A stretch of 64,000 bases of DNA, from positions 1 to 64,000 of the forward strand of contig NZ_JADEWN010000003.1 of the NCBI RefSeq assembly GCF_015207655.1, written 5' to 3'. The position numbers and the translations under genes are program-made. Numbering within the stretch: position 1 is the first letter of the stretch; each line of letters starts with the position of its first letter. The notes under the pieces were generated by a model that was not told where the DNA came from, ran no database searches, and saw only the letters and a list, made by a program, of their open reading frames with translations. This stretch comes from Gloeocapsopsis crepidinum LEGE 06123 (lineage in GTDB: Bacteria > Cyanobacteriota > Cyanobacteriia > Cyanobacteriales > Chroococcidiopsidaceae). Positions 57,683 through 64,000 of this stretch are shown in pieces.

Positions 57683-58777
57683 ATGGGTTGGTTATTGCAA
57701 GGCATTGGAACAGGGTTAGTTGTTTTAGCCATTGCAGACATATATTTAACGGTGTTGTATCCAAGGGGCGACAAAGGTATCATTAGCGTTCCTCTGGCGC
57801 GAGGATTATGGCATTTTTTTCGCTTCAGTGCCAAGACAATACGCACACAGCGCGATCGCATACTCTCGTACATGGGTCCGACATTGTTAGTTGCAACTGT
57901 TACAGTATGGATACTGCTACTTTTAATTGGGTTTGCTTTGATCAGTTGGGTTGCATTAGATAATGAAATCCAAATGCAAGGAAAAGATACTCCTACAGAT
58001 TTTGCTACAGCTATTTACTACAGTGGTTATTCACTGTCAACTTTAGGTATTGGTGATATTAGACCTCAAACTGGTACTTATCGCTTGCTAATGATACTTG
58101 AAGCAGTCCTCGGCTTCTCTGTATTCACCATAACGCTAACTTATTTGCAATCAGTGTACAACCAACTGATCCAGCGTAATATTTTTGCTTTGAGTCTCCA
58201 TCATCGTACTGGTAAAACTGCAAATGCTGCTGTGCTACTAGCAGGTTTAGGGTCAAATGGTAGTTTTGACAGCAGTACTCGCCAGGATCTTAATAATATG
58301 GCTCAAAGCTTGTTGAATATATTAGAGTCTAATCATTCCTATCCAGTGATGGGTTATTTCCGCTTACAAGAATCTTACTATGCGTTGGCACGAGTTGTTT
58401 TTCTCACGATGGATACCGTGACACTAATTAAAAGTGCGCTAAATGAAGAAAGTTATCGCTCTTTAATTTACTCGGCAGCAGTTAAAGGTTTAGAAGAAAG
58501 TGGCATGCAATTTTTAGCAGAGTTGGCTGAGTCATTTCTTCCGAGTAGTGCTTTACGCGTTAAAGGACAATCTGAACAAATGTGGCGATCGCATTACTAT
58601 CAGGCTGTTGAGCATTTAGCTGCGCAAGGAATCGCAACAGTAGCTAACTTAGAAGCTGGTGCAGATTTATATGTTTCACTACGTCGTCGGTGGAACCCTA
58701 ATATAATTGCTTTGGCAAAATATATGGAATATGACTGGAGTGCGATCGCTCCTTCAGTTGTGCAACGAGTAGATTGA
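57683..58777 (+). CDS. Two-TM potassium-channel-like protein with large cytoplasmic domain
   Basis: A 364-residue protein from the ATG at 57683 (MGWLLQGIGTGLVVLAIADIYLTVL); the open frame to 57635 adds unlikely residues. Helices lie at about 3-27, 68-92 and 132-155. The pore reads STLGIGD (119-125), a variant of the K+ filter TVGYGD with Ile for Tyr. The C-terminal 200 residues are helical and cytoplasmic, with no RCK domain recognised. The gene stops at 58777 and the hydrolase starts at 58778, indicating coupling. The ion specificity is unproven. Confidence 0.82.
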   Translation: MGWLLQGIGTGLVVLAIADIYLTVLYPRGDKGIISVPLARGLWHFFRFSAKTIRTQRDRILSYMGPTLLVATVTVWILLLLIGFALISWVALDNEIQMQGKDTPTDFATAIYYSGYSLSTLGIGDIRPQTGTYRLLMILEAVLGFSVFTITLTYLQSVYNQLIQRNIFALSLHHRTGKTANAAVLLAGLGSNGSFDSSTRQDLNNMAQSLLNILESNHSYPVMGYFRLQESYYALARVVFLTMDTVTLIKSALNEESYRSLIYSAAVKGLEESGMQFLAELAESFLPSSALRVKGQSEQMWRSHYYQAVEHLAAQGIATVANLEAGADLYVSLRRRWNPNIIALAKYMEYDWSAIAPSVVQRVD

Positions 58778-59551
58778 ATGAAGCATCAATTACAAGAAAA
58801 GCAAATTAAATTAGAGAACTATCAAACAGTTTATCTAGAAGAAGGAGTGACTCATTCAGAAACAATATTATTTTTACATGGCTGGACAATAGCCACCGAT
58901 CCTTATCAAGAAACTCTACATCTTTTGTCGCAGTACTATCATGTTATTGCTCCAGACTTACCAGGTTTTGGCAAAACAAGTTTTCCTACTGCTGTACCAG
59001 ATTACAATGGATATGTTGAGTGTATTACTAGTTTCTTAAAAGCTTTAAATTTGAAAAAAGTTCATGTAGTAGGACATTCTGGTGGTGGTGCAGTTGGAGT
59101 CGTTTTAGCAGCTAATTTTCCCGAACTTGTTAAGAGTCTCATTTTGATTGATAGTACAGGAATTCCGTTAGGCTTTTTACCCGAGGTGGCACTACGACGG
59201 TTAATTGATTTTCCTGCTCAAATTGGCAGATTTAAATTTGAGCCAACATTTCTTTTTATGAAAGCTCTAATAAGTAACTGGATTTTCAAAACTCAAAATA
59301 TGTTTCAAGCTTCATGGATTGCGTTAGAAAAAGACTTACGCCCATTATTACCACAAGTTCAGTGCCCTACTTTAATTGTCTGGGGCGATCGCGATTTATT
59401 TATTCCTGTGAAGTGTGCATACGAGTTCTCACAAGGTATTCCTCATTCACAGTTAATTATGCTGGAAGATGAATATCATGAATGGATATTTTATCATGAG
59501 GAAAAGTGCATAAATATTATTGCTAACTTTATTAATGAGGCTGAGCTGTAG
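58778..59551 (+). CDS. Alpha/beta hydrolase
   Basis: A 257-residue hydrolase of the alpha/beta fold. Oxyanion loop HGWT, nucleophile Ser in GHSGGG, acid Asp in WGDRDLF and His in DEYHEWIF make a complete triad. The ATG directly abuts the channel's stop codon. It is typical of esterases, epoxide or haloalkane-type hydrolases; the substrate is unknown. Confidence 0.88.
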   Translation: MKHQLQEKQIKLENYQTVYLEEGVTHSETILFLHGWTIATDPYQETLHLLSQYYHVIAPDLPGFGKTSFPTAVPDYNGYVECITSFLKALNLKKVHVVGHSGGGAVGVVLAANFPELVKSLILIDSTGIPLGFLPEVALRRLIDFPAQIGRFKFEPTFLFMKALISNWIFKTQNMFQASWIALEKDLRPLLPQVQCPTLIVWGDRDLFIPVKCAYEFSQGIPHSQLIMLEDEYHEWIFYHEEKCINIIANFINEAEL

Positions 59552-59593
59552 CTAAATAACGTTGTTCTACTTGAATACAGAAGGGAAACGCAT

Positions 59594-59917
59594 ATGAGTT
59601 TCAAGTATAGGTTAACATGTAAAAACACCTTGGCAACTTTTTTAGTGTTGTCACTGACACCTGTAACAGTGGCAGTTCAGGCAGAGGAAGCAAGCGATCG
59701 CCCAGAAAGCAACGTTGGACAAAACATCCGTTGTTCCGAAGCATCTCAAGCCGAACAATACTGGACACCTGAGCGCATGGAACGTGCTGAACCACCATCA
59801 ATGATACGCCCTGGTTCTCCTAATCCCGATGCTCAACCTGAACCACCATCTAGCCCAGAAACGAGTGCTCCGAGTTGGAGTCCACAAAAAGATTTTCAGC
59901 CGCAAACAGAAGATTAA
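59594..59917 (+). CDS. Small secreted protein sharing a YWTPxRMxxAxP motif with the adjacent protease
   Basis: A 107-residue protein with signal peptide (about 1-30). It has NVGQNIRC and then YWTPERMERAEPPSM (56-70), followed by a Pro/Ser-rich tail. The convergent protease gene at 59993 has NVGINI and YWTPQRMREAKPV at almost the same distance from its N-terminus. The two therefore share a propeptide-like block, though this gene has no protease domain. It may be a degenerate protease, a processed peptide or an inhibitor/prodomain acting in trans; I cannot decide. Confidence 0.7.
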   Translation: MSFKYRLTCKNTLATFLVLSLTPVTVAVQAEEASDRPESNVGQNIRCSEASQAEQYWTPERMERAEPPSMIRPGSPNPDAQPEPPSSPETSAPSWSPQKDFQPQTED

Positions 59918-59992
59918 TAGAAGTATTAAGTTACATTTCACTGCCTACTACTTCTTATCAGTCTTATTCAATCTCAATCTGGCAATGAAATC

Positions 59993-61072
59993 TTAGGAGC
60001 CTCTTTGTATAGCATAGTTGCGTAAACTCAGAAAGCTACTACCAAAATAGGGAGAATACATTGCTCCTGGTTGATGGTTGTACTTATAGCTATTGAGTCC
60101 ATTGATTTGATTGATTGCTCCAAATCTATTAGGGCTATACTTAACTAACCAGGGACCGCCACTTGCACCACCTGTCATATCGCAGCCAATACCAATTGGA
60201 TTAGGATTACCAGAGTCATTGACGGCATAAGGTGCAGCACAAACGACCATCCGCCTGCCATCAAAGGGTGGATTTGCCGGATAGCCAAAAGCGTGCCAGA
60301 ATTGATTGCGCGGGGCATTTGCTAGAAAACCTAGAAACCCTACAACATTGTGAAGACGTCTGTTACCTTTGTCACAAGCTTGAATTGCTCCTAGGTCTTG
60401 AGCAAAATTACTATTATTGTGCCAACCAGATCTTGCGTAAAGTCCACATGATGACCATGTTCCATAAGGCGCTGGCACTGCGGTTCCTGGTTTGTAGGCA
60501 GGTACAAAGGTAACGTTAGTATGAAATCTTCCTTTGCCATTAGATACACAGTGTCCTGCTGTCCAAATGAGACGTTTATTTGTACTATTAACTGCTGACG
60601 CTGAACATACCTTATCTACGCCGTTCTCAGTAAAAAATACCTTGCCTATCGTTGCTTCAGGGTACTGCGTGTATCTGTTGAGATTAACAAAGGAGCGTGA
60701 GTACGTAAATGGGTAACTAGCAGCAAATGGAACAGAACTTATCAATGAATTATTTGATAATTGCTCGCTGAGCATCTCTAATTGAGAGGAACTTGGACCA
60801 CCGCTAGGTGCGCTAACAGGTGAACCAGACGGCGATCGCTCAACTTGAGATGTTGGTTGAGGGAGAGTAGTACGATTAATATTTACTGGCTTAGCTTCCC
60901 GCATCCTCTGTGGAGTCCAGTAGGTTGTTGCTTTATCTGCTTGTGCTATGGGTATATTTATGCCGACGTTACCGTTCGATTGAGCAGTAGCAGCTAGGGG
61001 TGTGAATGTTGTTAAAAATAAACTCGTAATTGTACTTGTAAAAGCAAAAGATGTGTATAAAATTCTAATCAT
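59993..61072 (-). CDS. Secreted trypsin-like serine protease (S1/V8-type)
   Basis: A 359-residue protein. The signal peptide (about 1-30) and propeptide (about 31-120, containing YWTPQRMREAKPV) precede a chymotrypsin-fold domain with the triad His173 (WTAGHC), Asp225 (NFAQDLGAI) and Ser303 (TGGASGGPW). The extra cysteines suggest disulfides. The substrate specificity is unclear. It is convergent with the small secreted protein at 59594 (75-base gap). Confidence 0.88.
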   Translation of the reverse strand: MIRILYTSFAFTSTITSLFLTTFTPLAATAQSNGNVGINIPIAQADKATTYWTPQRMREAKPVNINRTTLPQPTSQVERSPSGSPVSAPSGGPSSSQLEMLSEQLSNNSLISSVPFAASYPFTYSRSFVNLNRYTQYPEATIGKVFFTENGVDKVCSASAVNSTNKRLIWTAGHCVSNGKGRFHTNVTFVPAYKPGTAVPAPYGTWSSCGLYARSGWHNNSNFAQDLGAIQACDKGNRRLHNVVGFLGFLANAPRNQFWHAFGYPANPPFDGRRMVVCAAPYAVNDSGNPNPIGIGCDMTGGASGGPWLVKYSPNRFGAINQINGLNSYKYNHQPGAMYSPYFGSSFLSLRNYAIQRGS

Positions 61073-61749
61073 GTTTCCGTAACTCCTCGTGTAATTATGT
61101 TACTTGCAAAGTTGATAGATGTAGGAGTCAACTACAGCTAATTTCGGATAATTGCAGATTTACTTAAGAAATCAATAAAGTTAGCAGTGACCTCATCAAC
61201 TACAAGATGCTTTTCAAATAAACCTGGAGTCAATCTGCAGCTAACTTAATGACAAAAATGCTTACCTGTTCAATAACTTTTAGTGAACAGAAATCAAAAT
61301 AATTAACAAAACTTCTTTATGCTATTGTTAGGCTTGTCATGCTAATTCTTCTCTACTCCTCAATTAGAACTAGGATTCGATTAATTTCCTTCAAATTTTA
61401 TAGAAGTAGAGAGAATAATTCGTTTCAGATTTTGACCTTGCTGATTGCCGATTTTGCCTAACCTAGTTGCATAAAACTGTAATGGAAGTGTGGCATTGCA
61501 GAAGTAATGATTAACGCAAGATATTGCTATTTGTCGCAATTCACATCTTGCTTGCATCAAGCCAACCTCACAAATCTATTAAATGACTGTGGGATGGGCA
61601 GGAAAGCGCGTCCATCTTTTCTATGGGCAAAATCTCAGGCGAAGCAGTGAGTTACTGATTATTGTAAGTTTAAGCCACTAATTTGAATAGTAATATTTTT
61701 ATAATAGTCGTAGTTTTATGAGTGTTGACCTCAATTAGGGATTCAGAAA
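61073..61749. other. Intergenic region
   Basis: About 680 bases upstream of the protease gene and downstream of the receiver gene. It is AT-rich with nothing recognisable; a GC-rich inverted string (GATGG ... CCATC, near 61593-61616) might form a small hairpin. Confidence 0.5.
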
Positions 61750-62193
61750 CTATTCCGAAGGCAAAAAGAAAGAACAAGGATTATATATGAAGTGATAAAT
61801 TTTAGCTTCTAAATTTTCAACAACTATGGGCTTTTCCATAAAGTCGTTACATCCAGCGGCTAGTGCTTTTGCTTGGAATAAATATTTAGGTAAACTAGTT
61901 ACAGCAATAATTGGACATAATGTGTGTTGACGTAACTGCTGAGTTAAAGAAATACCATCAGTTTCTGGTAACATCAGTTCTAATAGAATAAGTGCTGGTT
62001 TGTGGGCGATCGCCAACTGCAACGCATTTTGACTATTTATCGCCGTCAGCACACAACAACCATAAACTTTAATAATCTCAGTTGTTAATGTCAAACTATC
62101 TAGATCGCTATCAACGACTAAAACAAGCGAATTTTCTCGGTCGGGAAAGAAATAATCTTCTGGTGAAAAATGTTTTAAGTTCACAGTAAGCAT
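61750..62193 (-). CDS. Single-domain receiver with Glu at the phosphoacceptor position
   Basis: A 147-residue CheY-like receiver. The acidic pair (VDSDLDS, Asp28/Asp30), the conserved Thr99 (AVTS) and Lys121 (MEKP) are present, but the phosphorylatable Asp is replaced by Glu72 in LILLELMLPETDG. A Glu here may act as a constitutive mimic of phosphorylation or mark an atypical receiver. No output domain or kinase is adjacent. The N-terminal about 20 residues are a non-conserved extension. Confidence 0.85.
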   Translation of the reverse strand: MLTVNLKHFSPEDYFFPDRENSLVLVVDSDLDSLTLTTEIIKVYGCCVLTAINSQNALQLAIAHKPALILLELMLPETDGISLTQQLRQHTLCPIIAVTSLPKYLFQAKALAAGCNDFMEKPIVVENLEAKIYHFIYNPCSFFLPSE

Positions 62194-62620
62194 TGTCGTT
62201 GAGTTCCTCTACACACACCACCTAAGCCCTGAAAACTGTGTGAGATCTACAGCCATGCCTTAGCGAGAACGAGGCATTTCCAAACATGTTATACCTACGC
62301 TTGAGATTAGCTCGAAGTTAACTTGCCCAGCTACCGATCCTTGCATTCCAAAATAATCAGCAAGTGAATATGCTTATATTCGGGTATACGTTATAAAATA
62401 ACCATTTTTGGCTATAAATACGATAACTTTATAATTATTTAACTAATAGAGTTACTTTTTTGTTGTCAATTATACTGTTTATATTGTGTAAAGCTGATTT
62501 TTGTTGCGTTGGAAACAGGTAATAAAGAGTTTTGAGTTGAAAAGAATTGAGAAAAATGCTTAATTTAACACTCAAAACTTTTGACACGTCTTTGAGTTAA
62601 ATTTATTTTCATTTTATTAC
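62194..62620. other. Intergenic region
   Basis: About 430 bases between the receiver gene and the truncated membrane gene. It is AT-rich, with no recognisable features. Confidence 0.5.
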
Positions 62621-64000
62621 TTATTTGGGACGTATCTGCTTATGTAGTTGCTCTGCTTTTTCTAGCAATTGTTCGCTTCCAGCTTCAGCAATGCCTTTGA
62701 CGTAATTAATTTTGACTTCTTCTAACATATCAATCAACAAAGATTGAATTTCTTGAATATTGTGTTTTTTTTGTAATTCGTTTTCTAAAGCATCACGTAA
62801 GTTTCTCCCCAAGCGGGCGGTAAGTTCAGCACCTACAGAATCTTGCATTGAATTTGTGAGGTTGTTGTATGTCACACTAAATATAGCTTTAGCTAATCTT
62901 TTAGTTTGATTTTTACCAACATTACGCAAACCTGGGATATATTGTAGTGCGCGGTTTCCAGGAAGCTGATGCAGTGTACTAGAAAGACTATGATGAATGA
63001 GATTTTCGATATCAGGTTGTACTTGGGGCAAAACATCGTAAACACCGATATGAAAAAGGCGTGAAGCGATCGCGCTCATCTCATTTACATTATTAACCTG
63101 TACATAAGGTTTGCGTAGTTCTGGATGCAACAACCATCGAAATACATCTCCCTTGCGAATTGAATTTTGCATTTGTTCAACAATTTGAATTCCTGCCATT
63201 TCCGTTAGTTCTGCCGCAAAACCAATGACAAAATCTCGTTGTGCTTCGGCACGAAGAGGGTCAAGATTCAATAAGCCAGTATGGTAAAGACGCACTGATA
63301 CCGGAAGGACACGCAATAATCGCCAAAAAGGTAACAGTAAAAACAAGTCGTACCAGCGCCTTAACGTTGCTTCTAGCCAACTTAAGTAAGGATAACGATG
63401 ACGAATTGCTCTCACCCGTGCAAAAAGATCGAGCGCAAAAATCAGTACAAATGGCAAATCGAGTAGCCAAAAATGGTTTGTTGGTGTATCAAGTCGGTTA
63501 ACACTGCGATAGTAATTGGTTTGCATCAAGGGGCGAATTTGCGTATCCCAAAATTCCATTTCCTGCTGCCAGCCTGCTTGCGTGAGATATAGTGGACTCC
63601 AAAATCTTGCAAAAGCATCTCTAGCTAAAGTTTCCCCAGTGCGCACTCGTAGACGTTGCTTGATTGTTTCAAACTGACTACTTTTGTAAGCTGCTGCAAA
63701 AGGATTATCTTCAATCAGTGTTTGACTCAGGACACGTATTTGCGCAAGTGAACTTGCAGTTTTAGGTGATTGCAATCCGGTGACAATAACTTGTGCCTCT
63801 AAAGCTGCGACTTGGGCAAGATAATTTTCAGTTTCAGGATGCGGTTGAATACCTTTGACCGGATCGTAAAGCCGTGTCAAGCTAGGAATGACTTGTAAAT
63901 AAAAGTCGCGACTATACAAGTACGTTAGGTCAAAAAGAACTAACAGCAAATTAATCAAGGCGAGAATCGCAATCCCACGTTCTCGCCAAGGGTAGCGTCG
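62621..64000 (-). CDS. Cyanobacterial membrane protein of unknown function (cut by window edge)
   Basis: The frame stays open to the right edge: upstream of the TTG at 63958 the codons continue as RRYPWRERGIAILALINLL. About 460 residues are visible. A first hydrophobic segment (ILALINLLLVLFDLTYLY), then a helical domain, a second hydrophobic stretch (FWLLDLPFVLIFALDLFARV; LFLLLPFWRLLRVLP) and a long helical C-terminus rich in charged residues are seen. The family is not recognised; the N-terminus is outside the window. Confidence 0.7.
   Translation of the reverse strand, partial: RRYPWRERGIAILALINLLLVLFDLTYLYSRDFYLQVIPSLTRLYDPVKGIQPHPETENYLAQVAALEAQVIVTGLQSPKTASSLAQIRVLSQTLIEDNPFAAAYKSSQFETIKQRLRVRTGETLARDAFARFWSPLYLTQAGWQQEMEFWDTQIRPLMQTNYYRSVNRLDTPTNHFWLLDLPFVLIFALDLFARVRAIRHRYPYLSWLEATLRRWYDLFLLLPFWRLLRVLPVSVRLYHTGLLNLDPLRAEAQRDFVIGFAAELTEMAGIQIVEQMQNSIRKGDVFRWLLHPELRKPYVQVNNVNEMSAIASRLFHIGVYDVLPQVQPDIENLIHHSLSSTLHQLPGNRALQYIPGLRNVGKNQTKRLAKAIFSVTYNNLTNSMQDSVGAELTARLGRNLRDALENELQKKHNIQEIQSLLIDMLEEVKINYVKGIAEAGSEQLLEKAEQLHKQIRPK

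Overview
The window is 64 kb of cyanobacterial chromosome. The HIP1 octamer GCGATCGC and its variants recur inside and between genes, heptamer repeats of the cyanobacterial type lie between genes, and many genes belong to families typical of cyanobacteria (an Anabaena-type sensory rhodopsin, a GH63 glucosidase, pentapeptide repeats). Gene content would suit a desiccation-tolerant, Chroococcidiopsis/Gloeocapsopsis-like lineage, but that placement is a guess. There are no rRNA or tRNA genes, CRISPR arrays, prophages or complete insertion sequences that I can support. Both edges cut genes: a HIT-family protein on the left and a membrane protein on the right.

Layout. 1-9.9 kb: HIT gene end, a decayed AI-2E-family permease, a di-heme cytochrome broken by one frameshift, an amylo-1,6-glucosidase-type enzyme, an LLM-class flavin oxidoreductase, a CAP-domain lipoprotein, the rhodopsin, an amidase and a small Cys-rich membrane protein. 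10.4-18.6 kb: an intact AI-2E-family permease, a second decayed one, a YihY/BrkB protein, a cation/proton antiporter with USP domains, and a P2-type ATPase. 18.6-24.3 kb: an ABC ATPase, adaptor and FtsX-type permease whose genes are split and inverted around a small membrane protein and an adenosine-specific kinase. 24.4-30.5 kb: SDR, GNAT, DUF4332, DUF3267, MscS and baeRF genes, all on the minus strand. 31.1-35.2 kb: a 1348-residue 5'-nucleotidase-like protein with RTX repeats.

35.2-44.2 kb holds the most interesting system: a lasso-peptide (RiPP) biosynthetic cluster on the minus strand. Two tandem short precursor genes, absent from simple ORF lists because of their size, encode peptides with a YxxPxLxxxG leader and extremely aromatic cores. 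They are followed by a fused RRE/peptidase (B), an asparagine-synthetase-like cyclase (C), an ABC-2 exporter pair, and a MacA/MacB-like adaptor, permease and ATPase. All are codirectional and closely spaced, so A2-A1-B-C plus five transport genes may form one transcription unit. A perfect 20-bp palindrome lies about 220 bp upstream of the first precursor.

45-51.5 kb: a Tat-exported PhoD-like phosphoesterase, a small charged helical secreted protein, a small unknown membrane protein, a GH63 enzyme and a decayed pentapeptide-repeat gene. 51.6-57.2 kb: SDR, fasciclin lipoprotein, an unusual methyltransferase-domain lipoprotein, an amino-acid permease, an OB-fold secreted protein and a beta-barrel protein with proline-rich tandem repeats. 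57.6-64 kb: a two-TM K+-channel-like protein translationally linked to an alpha/beta hydrolase, a small secreted protein and a trypsin-like protease sharing a propeptide-like motif, a receiver domain with Glu at the phosphoacceptor site, and the truncated membrane protein at the right edge.
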